A program made the position numbers and the translations under genes. Shown piece after piece: positions 19,898 through 28,940 of a stretch of 64,000 bases of DNA (its first letter is position 1; every line of letters begins with the position of its first letter). This DNA is from Rhodovulum euryhalinum (GTDB lineage: Bacteria; Pseudomonadota; Alphaproteobacteria; Rhodobacterales; Rhodobacteraceae). The stretch covers positions 62,001-126,000 of the forward strand of contig NZ_SLWW01000004.1 of assembly GCF_004342445.1 (NCBI RefSeq), written 5' to 3'. Under the pieces are notes generated by a model. That model searched no databases. It saw only the letters and a program-made list of their open reading frames with translations, and was not told the origin of the DNA.

Positions 19898-20929
19898 TCA
19901 AGGGGTCCGGGCGCCCTGGAACCCCTCCAGCACCGAGCTCAGGTTCGCGCCCAGCCCCTCGCAGATATAGCCGCCTTCCTGCACGAAAAGCGTGGGCACC
20001 CCCAGGCCCGCGATCGCCGCGCCGATCCGCGCAAAGCCGGGCGTGGTGACCGCGAGCCCCTTGAACGGGTCGCCCTCGTAGGCGTCGAGCCCGAGCGCCA
20101 CGACCAGCGCGTCGGTGCCGTAATCCGCGATCCGCCCGAGTGCGGTATCGAGCGCCGCAAGATAGGCCTCGTCGCCGGTGCCGCGCGGCAGCGGCAGGTT
20201 CAGGTTGGCCCCCAGCCCGCGCCCCTCGCCGCGCTCCTGCGCATGGCCCCAGAAGAACGGGTAGAAGCGGGCGGGATCGGCGTGGATCGAGACCGTCAGC
20301 ACGTCGTCGCGGGAATAGAACAGACCCTGCGTGCCGTTGCCATGATGCACGTCCACATCAAGGATCGCGGGCCGCAACCCGGCCGCGCGCAACCGCTCTG
20401 CGGCGATCCCCGCATTGTTCAGAAAGCAGAAGCCCCCGGCAAGGTCGGCAAAGGCATGGTGCCCGGGCGGGCGGCACAGCGCATAGGCGGCGGGGGCGCC
20501 GCCCGCCACCAGATCGGCCCCAGCAATCGCCGTCTGCGCCGACCAGTAGGCCGCCTCCCAGGTGCCCTCGGCGATCGGGCAGGCGGTGTCGGCCTGGTGG
20601 AATCCCGCCTGGCCCACGGCGGATTTCGGGTAGCCGTCGGTGCGGTTGGCGGGGTGGATGTTCGGGATCACCTCCTCGCCCGCGCCCTCGATCCGGCGCC
20701 AGCGGGTATAGATGTTGCGCAGGAAGCTCAGGTATTCGGCGCTGTGAACCGCGGCGATCGGGCCCATACCCGCATCCGCGGGCGCCGCGAAGACACAGCC
20801 CGCCGCCTCGGCCGCGGATTTCAGAACCTCGATGCGCCGGGGCTGTTCGGGGTTGGGCAGACGCGCGCCGTTCGCCATGAAATGCTTCGGATCGTGGCGC
20901 CATTGCCGGTCGTCGAACACCGCCTTCAT
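19898..20929 (-). CDS. histone deacetylase-family / acetylpolyamine amidohydrolase-like protein
   Basis: 343 residues, the length of bacterial acetylpolyamine amidohydrolase. The general-base His pair is in CRPPGHHAF (157-158), the zinc ligands are D193 and H195 (DVDVHHGNGT) and D282 (GLDAYEGDPF), and the transition-state Tyr is in QEGGYICEG. The N-terminal MKAVFDDRQWRHDPKHF is typical of the polyamine branch rather than histone deacetylases proper. Its start overlaps the GNAT gene stop, and the operon contains a polyamine-type importer, which supports N-acetylated amines as substrates. Confidence 0.88.
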   Translation of the reverse strand: MKAVFDDRQWRHDPKHFMANGARLPNPEQPRRIEVLKSAAEAAGCVFAAPADAGMGPIAAVHSAEYLSFLRNIYTRWRRIEGAGEEVIPNIHPANRTDGYPKSAVGQAGFHQADTACPIAEGTWEAAYWSAQTAIAGADLVAGGAPAAYALCRPPGHHAFADLAGGFCFLNNAGIAAERLRAAGLRPAILDVDVHHGNGTQGLFYSRDDVLTVSIHADPARFYPFFWGHAQERGEGRGLGANLNLPLPRGTGDEAYLAALDTALGRIADYGTDALVVALGLDAYEGDPFKGLAVTTPGFARIGAAIAGLGVPTLFVQEGGYICEGLGANLSSVLEGFQGARTP

Positions 20930-21408
20930 CTTTGTCCTTTCAGGGCGTCCAGCCCGCTTTCGTCCAGGGTCATCAGGATTTCCTTGCCGTCCGCGGCCAG
21001 CCCCAGCCGCCGGTAGAAGCGCAGCGCCGCCGGGTTGTCGTCATAGACCACCAGCCGCAGGAAGCGCGCGTCCCAGAGCCTTGCCGCCTCTGCCGCCGCA
21101 CCGGCAAGCAGGCGCCGGCCCAGCCCCCGGCCGCGCGCCGCGCGCGCCACCCACAGGTCCGAGACATAAAGCCCCGCCGCGCCGCGAATGGTCGAGAAGA
21201 TCGGCGAGAACACCGCAACACCGGCAAGATCGCCGCCCGCCTCGGCCAGCACCGCGTGGGCCAGCGGCCGGTCGCCGGTCAGCGCCCGCCGCAGGTCGTC
21301 CGCCCGCGCCCGGTATGGGTCGCCGAGATCGGCCGAGAGCTGCCTCAGCCCCCGGTCGAGCCGTTCCAGGTCATCCATGTCCGGGCGCCGGATCGTCACC
21401 TTGTCCAT
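20926..21408 (-). CDS. GNAT family N-acetyltransferase
   Basis: 160 residues with the acetyl-CoA motif ARGRGLGRRLLAGAAAEA (motif A) and the C-terminal RFYRRLGL. It would transfer acetyl from acetyl-CoA to an amine. The gene lies 3 bases after the BKACE stop and overlaps the deacetylase start, so acetylation and deacetylation of an amine are encoded together. Confidence 0.85.
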   Translation of the reverse strand: MDKVTIRRPDMDDLERLDRGLRQLSADLGDPYRARADDLRRALTGDRPLAHAVLAEAGGDLAGVAVFSPIFSTIRGAAGLYVSDLWVARAARGRGLGRRLLAGAAAEAARLWDARFLRLVVYDDNPAALRFYRRLGLAADGKEILMTLDESGLDALKGQR

Positions 21409-21411
21409 GGC

Positions 21412-22338
21412 TCAGAACGCCGTCCTGCCGGCGCCCTTCAGGCGCAGCATCGCGCGGGTCTCTTCGGGGGTGGCGGGGGTGCGGCCCAGCGCCTCGACAA
21501 GGCCGCGCACCTTGTCGACCTGTTGGGCGTTGCTTGTCGCAAGCGTTCCCCGCGCGATCGTCAGGCTGTCCTCCAGCCCCACGCGCACATGCCCCCCCAT
21601 GGCGGCCGCCTGCGCCGCCATCGGCATCTGCGCCCGCCCCGCGGCCAGCACCGAAAACATGTAGTCGCCGCCGAACAGCTTGTCCGCCAGCCGGACCATG
21701 TGGGTCAGGTTCTCGGGATCGGCGCCCATCCCCCCCAGCACGCCAAAGACGAACTGGATGAAGAAGGGCGGGTCGACCAGCCCGCGCCCGGCGAAATGCG
21801 CCAGCATGTAGAGATGGCCCATGTCGTAACATTCGAACTCGAACCGGGCGCCGCGGCGCTGGCCCAGCGCGGTCAGAACGGTCTCGATGTCGCGCGGCGT
21901 GTTCTTGAACACCAGATCGTCCGTGCCCTCCAGAAAGGGCCTTTCCCAGTCGTGCTGCCACTCGGCCACCCGTGCGGCCATCGGGTACAGCGCGAAATTC
22001 ATCGTGCCCATGTTCAGCGAGCACATCTCGGGTTCCGCCGCCATCGGCGCGGCAAGCCGGTCGTCCAGCCCCATCACCGCGCTGCCGCCGGTGGACAGGT
22101 TCAGCACCGCGTCGCAGCCCGCCTTCAGCCGCGGCAGGAAGGCCATGAAATGGCCCGGATCGGCCGAGGGGCGCCCGTTGGCCGGGTCGCGCGCGTGCAG
22201 GTGCAGGATCGCCGCCCCCGCCCGGGCCGCCGCCAGCCCCTGCGCGACGATCTGGTCGGGCGTCACCGGCAGGTGGGGCGACATGCTGGGCGTGTGGATC
22301 GAGCCGGTCAGCGCGCAGGTGATGATGATCTTCGACAT
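21412..22338 (-). CDS. BKACE (beta-keto acid cleavage enzyme; DUF849) family protein
   Basis: 308-residue TIM barrel; starts SKIIITCALTGSIHTP and has the zinc ligands H46 and H48 in LHLHARDP. BKACE enzymes cleave a beta-keto acid with acetyl-CoA into acetoacetate and a CoA ester; 3-keto-5-aminohexanoate is the classic substrate. Placement directly after an omega-type aminotransferase suggests it acts on the keto acid that enzyme forms. The actual substrate is not shown by the sequence. Confidence 0.88.
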   Translation of the reverse strand: MSKIIITCALTGSIHTPSMSPHLPVTPDQIVAQGLAAARAGAAILHLHARDPANGRPSADPGHFMAFLPRLKAGCDAVLNLSTGGSAVMGLDDRLAAPMAAEPEMCSLNMGTMNFALYPMAARVAEWQHDWERPFLEGTDDLVFKNTPRDIETVLTALGQRRGARFEFECYDMGHLYMLAHFAGRGLVDPPFFIQFVFGVLGGMGADPENLTHMVRLADKLFGGDYMFSVLAAGRAQMPMAAQAAAMGGHVRVGLEDSLTIARGTLATSNAQQVDKVRGLVEALGRTPATPEETRAMLRLKGAGRTAF

Positions 22339-22341
22339 GTC

Positions 22342-23697
22342 TTACGCGCCGACCGCCAGGGCGGGGGCCACCTCGGCCATGAACTGCGCAAGCGACAGAT
22401 CCAGCAGTTCGGTGATCTCGTCGATATGCGCCTCGGTCACGATCAGCGGCGGGCAGACCAGGACGTGATCGCCCTCGACCCCGCCCCTCGTGCGCCGGGA
22501 ATAGACGATCAGCCCGTTGTCATAGGCGATCTGCACGAACCGGTCATGCGCCTTCAACTCGCGCGGCAACGGCGTCAGCGTCTGCGGATCCGACACGAAC
22601 TCGAAGGCCAGCAACAGCCCCTTGCCGCGCACGTCGCCGATGATCGGATAGCGCGCCATCAGCCCGTCGAGCCGGGCCTTGAGCACCGCGCCCATCGCCC
22701 GGGCATTGGCGCAGAGGCCCTGCCGGTCGACCTCTTCCAGAACCGCGACGCCCGCCGCGCAGGCCAGTGGATTGCCCGCATAGGTGAAGCCGTGCTGGAA
22801 TCCGCCTTCGTCCAGAACCGGGTCCACCAGCCGCTCATGCGCCACCATCGCGCCCAGCGGCACGTAGCCCGCGGCATAGCCCTTGGACATCACGATCAGG
22901 TCGGGCGTGACGCCCCAATGTTCGGTCGCGAGGAACCGCCCGGTCCGGCCGACGCCCGTCATCACCTCGTCGGCGATCATCAGGATGCCGTGTTCATCGC
23001 AGATCTCTCGCACCCGCTCCATGTAGCCCGCGGGTGGGACCAGCGCGCCGGTGGACGCGCCGCCCACCGGTTCGACGATGAAGGCCAGCACGGTCTCGGG
23101 GCCCTCCTGCAACAGGCAGTCCTCCAGCATGTCGGCATAGTGCAGGCCGGTCAGCGGATCGGCCGGGTCGAGCCCGTCGAGATAGGCGCGGGGGGCGGGG
23201 ATCTTGGGCATCGGCCGCATCATCGGGTCGAAGGGCGCGGTCAGCGGCGCATAGCCGGTGATCGCCAGGGCCCCCAGCGTGCAGCCGTGATAGGACGGCG
23301 TGCGCGAGATCACCTTCCAGCGCTGGCCCTGTCCCGTGGCGACCGCCCATTGCCGCGCCAGCTTCATCGCGCTTTCCACCGCTTCGGAGCCGCCCGAGAC
23401 GAAGAACACGCGGTTGAGCCCCTCGGGCGTGCGGGCGGCGGTCATGGCCGCGAGCTTTTCCGAGGCTTCCGTCTCGAAGTGCAGCCGGTAGCCAAAGGTC
23501 GCGCGTTCCATCTGTTCGCGCATGGCGGCCAGCACGTGGGGGTTGGAATGGCCGATATTGCAGACCATCGCGCCCGACGAGCCGTCGAGATAGCGCTTGC
23601 CATCCACGTCCCACATGTAGACGCCGCGGGCCTGGTCGAGCACGGGCTTGCGGGTGCGGCCCTGGTAGAAGAGGTGGCTGGGCGGTCGGTCGGTCAT
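22342..23697 (-). CDS. class III (omega-type) aminotransferase
   Basis: 451 residues, PLP fold type I. The PLP Asp is in GILMIADEVMTGVGRTG and the Schiff-base Lys in VMSKGYAAGYVPLGAM. N-terminal FYQGRTRKPVLDQARGVYMW is typical of the family. ATG at 23697 is preceded by TTGAGGAC; a TTG four codons upstream is less likely. Eight bases separate it from the transporter ATPase, so the operon couples import to transamination. Confidence 0.92.
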   Translation of the reverse strand: MTDRPPSHLFYQGRTRKPVLDQARGVYMWDVDGKRYLDGSSGAMVCNIGHSNPHVLAAMREQMERATFGYRLHFETEASEKLAAMTAARTPEGLNRVFFVSGGSEAVESAMKLARQWAVATGQGQRWKVISRTPSYHGCTLGALAITGYAPLTAPFDPMMRPMPKIPAPRAYLDGLDPADPLTGLHYADMLEDCLLQEGPETVLAFIVEPVGGASTGALVPPAGYMERVREICDEHGILMIADEVMTGVGRTGRFLATEHWGVTPDLIVMSKGYAAGYVPLGAMVAHERLVDPVLDEGGFQHGFTYAGNPLACAAGVAVLEEVDRQGLCANARAMGAVLKARLDGLMARYPIIGDVRGKGLLLAFEFVSDPQTLTPLPRELKAHDRFVQIAYDNGLIVYSRRTRGGVEGDHVLVCPPLIVTEAHIDEITELLDLSLAQFMAEVAPALAVGA

Positions 23698-23705
23698 GCG
23701 TGTCC

Positions 23706-24782
23706 TCAAGCGGGCAGGGCGGTGCAGTCCCGCGGCCGCAGCCGCAGCGAGACGGCCGTACCCTCGGGGAAGGGGCGTTCGTCGATCATGTTGATGGCCT
23801 GAAGCTGGGTGTCGCCCGCGCGCACGAAATAGCGCACGGCCTGGCCCTGGTAATCGACGGTCTCTACCGTGGCGTCGACCGCGATGGCGCCGTTCGCGGG
23901 GGTCTCGGCGCGGGCCAGCAGCAGCTTTTCCGCCCGCAGCACCAGTTTCGCGGGGCCTTCGCCGGTCACCAGCGGCGCCTTCTCGGCGGGCACGGCGACC
24001 TGGCCGAAGATGTCGGCCTCCAGCGCGACGTGGCCGTTGGCGCGGCCGGTGCAGCGGGCGGGCAGGATGTTGGAGGCGCCCAGGAAATTGGCGACGAACT
24101 CGCTGGCGGGCGTGTTGTAGACCACTTCCGGCGGGCCGACCTGTTCGACGCGGCCCTCGCTCATCACGACGATCTGGTCGGACATCGCCAGCGCCTCGGA
24201 CTGGTCGTGGGTGACGAAGACGGTGGTCACGCCGATCCGGTCCTGGATGCGTTTCAGTTCCACCCGCATGTCCTCGCGCAGGTTGGCGTCCAGCGCCGAG
24301 AGCGGTTCGTCCAGCAGCAGCACGTCGGGTTCGATCACGATGGCGCGGGCCAGCGCGATGCGCTGCTGTTGACCGCCCGAAAGCTGCTTGGGGTAGCGCG
24401 CGCCCACGTCGGGCAGTTGCACCAGCGCCAGTGCCTCGGCCACGCGGCGGGCCGCGTCATCCTTGGCCACGTCGCGGTATTTCAGGCCGAAGGCCACGTT
24501 TTCGGCCACGGTCTTGTGCGGGAAGAGGGCATAGTTCTGGAACACGATGCCGAGATTGCGCTTGTGGATCGGCACGTCGTTGACCCGTTTCCCGTTGATC
24601 TCGATATCGCCCTCGGTGGGGTCGAGAAGCCCCGCGATCATCCTGAACGTGGTGGTCTTGCCGCAGCCCGACGGCCCCAGCAGCGTCACGAATTGCCCCT
24701 CGGGGATTTCCAGCGAGGTCTTGTGGACGGCGGTGAAGCTGCCGAAGCGTTTGACGATGTCACGCAGGAAGACGGAACTCAT
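23706..24782 (-). CDS. polyamine-type ABC transporter ATP-binding protein
   Basis: 358 residues, PotA-like. Walker A GPSGCGKTT at 36-44, signature LSGGQQQR, Walker B VLLLDEPLSALD, then a C-terminal TOBE domain from about 240. It energises the two permeases encoded upstream. The gene order (permease, permease, binding protein, ATPase) differs from E. coli potABCD but is common in Rhodobacterales. Confidence 0.94.
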   Translation of the reverse strand: MSSVFLRDIVKRFGSFTAVHKTSLEIPEGQFVTLLGPSGCGKTTTFRMIAGLLDPTEGDIEINGKRVNDVPIHKRNLGIVFQNYALFPHKTVAENVAFGLKYRDVAKDDAARRVAEALALVQLPDVGARYPKQLSGGQQQRIALARAIVIEPDVLLLDEPLSALDANLREDMRVELKRIQDRIGVTTVFVTHDQSEALAMSDQIVVMSEGRVEQVGPPEVVYNTPASEFVANFLGASNILPARCTGRANGHVALEADIFGQVAVPAEKAPLVTGEGPAKLVLRAEKLLLARAETPANGAIAVDATVETVDYQGQAVRYFVRAGDTQLQAINMIDERPFPEGTAVSLRLRPRDCTALPA

Positions 24783-24835
24783 GGGCCGGACCTTTCAGGG
24801 GGGCGCCCCCGCCGCGACCGGCGGGGGCGGGGGCT

Positions 24836-25987
24836 CTAGTACCCCTTTTGCACGCGGCCGAAGGTCTTGGACCATTCCGCCTCGTTGCCGTTCCAGTAGG
24901 GCGGGTCGAAGAAGTTCAGCCCCGCCAGCGTGCCGGTCGGGTCGAAGGCGGGCAGCGCCTTCACCTTCTCGGTCAGTTCCACCTTGTTGGGGTCGAGCGC
25001 GGGCGGGTAGTTCTGCCCCTCGGCCACCGCGATCGACGTCTCGGGCGAGAGCATGAAGTTCAGCAGTTCCTCACATTCCGGCATCGGCGAGCCGCGCAGC
25101 ACGAACAGACATTCCTGCCAGCCGAGGCCGCCCGGCGGGTCGTAATAGCCGATGTCGTGGCCCTGGTCCTGCAACGCCTTGACCCGGCCCGACCAGGCCT
25201 CGGTGACATAGATCTCTTCCTCGGCCAGAAGGCTCATCAGTTCCGCCCCCGAGCCCCAGTATTTCAGCGCGATGTCGCGATGGGTGCGGATCGCGTCCCA
25301 GACGGCGTCCATGTCCTCGATGCCGTTCGGGTCCTGCCCGGTCTGCAGCGCGGCATACCAGATCCGCGTTTTCCACTCGCCCCAGCCGCCGATCTTGCCC
25401 TTCAGGGCCTCGTCGATCAGCAGCATGGCGCCCTTTTCCTTCATCTCGTCGTCCGAGATGTGCTTGCGGTTATAGGCCAGCCCCGTGGTGCCATAGTCGT
25501 AGGGCACCGCCGACAGCGTGCCGCCGGTGGGCTTGCGCAGCACGTCGACCAGCGCCGGGATCACGTTGGCGAGGTTGGGGATGTTGTCCTCGTTCAGTTC
25601 CGAGGAAAGTTCGAGGTTGTGGTAGCGGACATAGTCGAACACGCCCGACAGGTGCGCGATGTTGAACTCGCCGGGTTGGCTGGCCTTGACGCGGCTGATG
25701 TATTCGTCGGCCCCGCCGAAGGTGCCGTCGACCACGTTCACGCCGGTCGCCGCGGTGTAGGGATCGAAGGCGTATTCGCGGAACGCCTCGGACACCACGC
25801 CGCCCCAGCCGTCGAAGCGGACCTGTTCTGCCGCGGCGCGGGCGTATTTCGCGAACGGCGTCTGCACGCCATAGGCCAGCCCCGCCGCACCCAGCAGCCC
25901 GAGGAAGCCGCGCCGGTCGAGATCGCCGTTCAGGTAACGCTCGCGCAGGCGTTCGTAGCGGGTGGTATCGTCCATCTTGCGTGTCAT
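24836..25987 (-). CDS. polyamine-type ABC transporter substrate-binding protein, Tat signal
   Basis: 383 residues of the PotD/PotF type. The N-terminus carries a twin-arginine signal, D24-RRGFLGLLG (Arg25-Arg26) followed by AAGLAYG, suggesting Tat export of a folded protein, with a relatively long n-region before it. The mature part contains GGADEYISRV and DYGTTGLAYNRKHI. AAGGAGA lies 8 bases before the ATG. Polyamine-like ligand is inferred from family and neighbours only. Confidence 0.9.
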   Translation of the reverse strand: MTRKMDDTTRYERLRERYLNGDLDRRGFLGLLGAAGLAYGVQTPFAKYARAAAEQVRFDGWGGVVSEAFREYAFDPYTAATGVNVVDGTFGGADEYISRVKASQPGEFNIAHLSGVFDYVRYHNLELSSELNEDNIPNLANVIPALVDVLRKPTGGTLSAVPYDYGTTGLAYNRKHISDDEMKEKGAMLLIDEALKGKIGGWGEWKTRIWYAALQTGQDPNGIEDMDAVWDAIRTHRDIALKYWGSGAELMSLLAEEEIYVTEAWSGRVKALQDQGHDIGYYDPPGGLGWQECLFVLRGSPMPECEELLNFMLSPETSIAVAEGQNYPPALDPNKVELTEKVKALPAFDPTGTLAGLNFFDPPYWNGNEAEWSKTFGRVQKGY

Positions 25988-26031
25988 GGTTTTCTCCTTG
26001 TTGGGGTTTCTCGTTGGTTCGGGCGCGGTTC

Positions 26032-26817
26032 TCAGCCGCCGCGCCTCCGGGCAAGGGATCGGGCCAGCGCCGCGCCCAAGAGCGGCAGTCCCACGGTCAT
26101 CACGATCATCACTGTCCCCAGCGCGTTGATCTCGGGGCTGATCGAATTTCTCAGCATCGCGAAGATCTGGGTCGGCACGGTCTCCACCCCGCCGGGTTTC
26201 CAGAACAGCGTGCCGGTGATGTCGTCGAAGCTGATGGTGAAGGCGAAAAGCGCACCGGCCAGCACCGCGGGCAGCATGAGCGGCAGCGTCACCTCGAAGA
26301 AGGTCTGGCGCGGGCTGGCGCCGAGGCTCAGCGCGGCCTCCTCGATGTCGCGGCGGATGCCCACCAGGCGGGCCTGCACCACGAGGATCACGAAGGGCAG
26401 GGTAAAGATCACGTGCCCCGCCAGAAGCAGGGCGAAGCTCTTGTTCACGTTCAGGAAGTTCAGGAACAACAGCAGCGCGACGGCGAGCACGACCTCGGGC
26501 ACCAGGATCGGCGCGATCAGCAGCGTCGAGATGAAATTGGCCCCCGGCACCCGGTAGCGGACGAGGGCGAGGCTCGCCAGAACGCCCAGCGTGGTCGAGA
26601 TGATCGCGGTCAGCGTCCCGAGGATGATCGAGGTGCGAAAGGCGCGCAGGATCGCCTCGTTCTGCGCCAGTTCCGCGAACCAGCGGAAGGAAAAGCCGGT
26701 CATCGGAAAGCTGCCGAACTGGCTGGCGTTGAACGACAGCAGCACCACCACCGCCACGGGCAGGAACATGAAGGCATAGACCAGCAGGGTCCAGAGGCGC
26801 ACCAGTTGCCAGCCCAT
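26032..26817 (-). CDS. polyamine-type ABC transporter permease (PotC-like)
   Basis: 261 residues with about six membrane helices; begins MGWQLVRLWTLLVYAFMFLP. The ATPase-contacting EAA loop is EEAALSLGASPRQTFFEVTL. The ATG at 26817 overlaps the stop of the other permease (TGATG); the longer open frame upstream is inside that gene. Confidence 0.93.
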   Translation of the reverse strand: MGWQLVRLWTLLVYAFMFLPVAVVVLLSFNASQFGSFPMTGFSFRWFAELAQNEAILRAFRTSIILGTLTAIISTTLGVLASLALVRYRVPGANFISTLLIAPILVPEVVLAVALLLFLNFLNVNKSFALLLAGHVIFTLPFVILVVQARLVGIRRDIEEAALSLGASPRQTFFEVTLPLMLPAVLAGALFAFTISFDDITGTLFWKPGGVETVPTQIFAMLRNSISPEINALGTVMIVMTVGLPLLGAALARSLARRRGG

Positions 26818-27683
26818 CAGCCCAGCCCCTTCATCAGCTGCGCCATGCCCAGATAGCGGTTGTAAAGCAGCACAAGCGCGCCGAGGACGGCCAGCAGCAT
26901 CAGCGACAGCGCGCTGCCCAGCGGCCAGTTCAACTGGGTGATGATCGCCTCGAACACGAGATTGGCGAACATCGCGTCCGTGGGGCCGCCGAGGACCAGC
27001 GGCGTGATATAGGTGCCCGCGCCGAGGACGAAACACAGCAGGCCCCCCGCGGCCAGGCCCGGCAGCGACAGCGGCAGCGTCACCTGCAGGAACGCCTGCC
27101 AGCGCGTGGCCCCCAGCGAATTGGCGGCGTCCTCCAGCGTGGTGTCGATGCCATCGAGGCTGACAAAGACGTTCAGCACCATGAAGGGCAGAAGGAAATG
27201 CACCAGCCCCAGGATCACGGTGGTCTCGTTGTAGAGCATCTGGATCGGCTCGGCGACGATGCCGAGGCTCGTCAGCACCCAGTTTACCGCCCCCGACACG
27301 CCCAGGATGTTGATCCAGCTCATCGTGCGGATGATGTAGCTGATCCAGAAGGGAAGCATCAGCAGGAGCAGCAGGATCGCCTTGTTTCCCCTTGATCTTG
27401 CGATGAAATAGGCCGCCGGATAGCCCATCAGCGCGCAGACCAGCGTGGTGATCGCGGCGATCTTCAGCGTGTTCAGCAGGATGTCGCGGTAGAACGGGTC
27501 ACTCAGCGCCTCGGCCCAGTTGTCGAGGTAGAACCCCGCCTGATCGGCCCCCGTCGCGGTGCGCAGCCAGAAGGAATAGACCAGGATGAATCCGAGCGGC
27601 ACGAACAGCAGCAGCGCGACCGCCGACAGGGCCGGGGACAGTAGTATCCAGGGCTGACGCGCTTCGCGGGATTCGACGGACAT
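26817..27683 (-). CDS. polyamine-type ABC transporter permease (PotB-like)
   Basis: 288 residues, six helices, starting MSVESREARQPWILLSPALS. EAA loop: LEDAANSLGATRWQAFLQVT. The ATG at 27683 is favoured because the cytoplasmic N-terminus and first helix start there. First gene of the transporter/catabolic operon that runs down to 19898 and divergent from a LysR regulator 94 bases away. Confidence 0.93.
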   Translation of the reverse strand: MSVESREARQPWILLSPALSAVALLLFVPLGFILVYSFWLRTATGADQAGFYLDNWAEALSDPFYRDILLNTLKIAAITTLVCALMGYPAAYFIARSRGNKAILLLLLMLPFWISYIIRTMSWINILGVSGAVNWVLTSLGIVAEPIQMLYNETTVILGLVHFLLPFMVLNVFVSLDGIDTTLEDAANSLGATRWQAFLQVTLPLSLPGLAAGGLLCFVLGAGTYITPLVLGGPTDAMFANLVFEAIITQLNWPLGSALSLMLLAVLGALVLLYNRYLGMAQLMKGLG

Positions 27684-27746
27684 GCCGACCTTTCGATGCG
27701 GGGTGTTGCGCAAAGCGTGGCGGGATGCCAGACATAGAGCAAATAG

Positions 27747-27760
27747 ATAATCGGAATTAT
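27747..27760. promoter_or_regulatory. candidate LysR-type operator in the divergent promoter region
   Basis: ATAAT-CGGA-ATTAT is a perfect inverted repeat in an unusually AT-rich patch (27741-27775) between the LysR gene and the transporter operon. The spacing from the LysR ATG (18 bases) fits autoregulation plus control of the divergent operon. Inference from position and symmetry only. Confidence 0.45.
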
Positions 27761-27777
27761 GGATATCATTTCTGTCT

Positions 27778-28740
27778 ATGGACCGGCCCGCCAACCCGCC
27801 CGAACGCCTGGTGCGCGAGCTTGACTGGAACCTGCTCCGGACCTTCGTGGTGCTGGCCCAGGCGGGATCCGTGACCGGCGCGGCCGAGCGGCTGCGGCTG
27901 AAACAGCCCACCGTCTCGGCCGCGCTGAAACGGCTGGAGGATCGGCTGGGCCGGCGTCTGATCGACCGGCGGCCGGGGCATTTCGCGCTGACCGAGGCGG
28001 GCGCGTTGCTCTACCGCGAGGCGGTCGATATCCAGGGCTCGATCCTGCGGCTGTCCACCCTGATCCGCGAGGTCACCGACGAGGTGCAGGGCCATGTCCG
28101 CATCGCGGTGGCCAGCCATGTCGTCTGCCCGCTGTTCGACCGGGCGCTGGCGGCGTTTCACGCCCGCCATCCGCGGGCGACGCTGTCGCTCGACGTGATG
28201 CCCAGCCGGGCGGCGCTGGCCGCGGTGTCCGAAAAGGCCGCGACGCTGGCCATCTGTCTGGTGCGGCAGCGCAATCCCGCGCTGGAATACCTGCGGCTCT
28301 ACCGCGAGTTCTTTGGCCTCTACTGCGGCCCGCCGCACCCGCTGTTCGGCCGCGCGGGGCTGACGCTCGACGATCTGAAGGGGCTGCCCTCGGTCAGTTT
28401 CGAGACCGACCGGCTTCAGGATGTCCTGCGCCCGGTGACCCTGATGCGCGCCGAGGCGGAACTGGGCGACCATATCGTGGGCCAGTCCAGCCACCTGGAA
28501 GAGGTGCGCCGGATGATCGTCGCGGGGCTGGGCGTGGGGCCGCTGCCGGTCCACGTGGTCCGGCGCGACGTCGAGGACGGCCTGTTGTGGCCGTTGCCGC
28601 CGCACGACCGGCAGCCCGCCATTGACGTCCATGTCGTGTGGAATCCGCGCGCGCGCATGAACCGGGCCGAGGACGCGATGCTGGCGACGCTCTCGGCGAT
28701 GATCGAGGCGACGCCGATCGAGGCGCGCACCTACCGCTAG
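27778..28740 (+). CDS. LysR family transcriptional regulator
   Basis: 320 residues. The winged helix at about 16-75 (WNLLRTFVVLAQAGSVTGAA, LKQPTVSAALKRLE) is followed by the periplasmic-binding-like effector domain (GHVRIAVASHVVCPLF). Divergent from the transporter/aminotransferase operon, which it probably controls in response to the imported amine or a breakdown product. Confidence 0.92.
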   Translation: MDRPANPPERLVRELDWNLLRTFVVLAQAGSVTGAAERLRLKQPTVSAALKRLEDRLGRRLIDRRPGHFALTEAGALLYREAVDIQGSILRLSTLIREVTDEVQGHVRIAVASHVVCPLFDRALAAFHARHPRATLSLDVMPSRAALAAVSEKAATLAICLVRQRNPALEYLRLYREFFGLYCGPPHPLFGRAGLTLDDLKGLPSVSFETDRLQDVLRPVTLMRAEAELGDHIVGQSSHLEEVRRMIVAGLGVGPLPVHVVRRDVEDGLLWPLPPHDRQPAIDVHVVWNPRARMNRAEDAMLATLSAMIEATPIEARTYR

Positions 28741-28940
28741 TCGGGCGGCCAGACATCGGCGCGGGGCAGCGCGGCCTTGACTGGTGTCCGTGATCGTCCT
28801 GCGCCGCGCAGCTGCCCCCCCCTTGGCGTCCGGCGGTCCGTTCCGGCGCCGCGGTCCAGGTCTGCGTTGCGATCAAGAGGATTCTTCCGACGTCGGCGGC
28901 GGGATCAAGGCCCTATCGGTCGGGCATGTCCTGTCATCCC

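Noticed and set aside
20932-23802. 956-codon open frame on the plus strand
   Set aside because: Antisense shadow of the GNAT, BKACE and aminotransferase genes, His/Arg-rich with no motifs.
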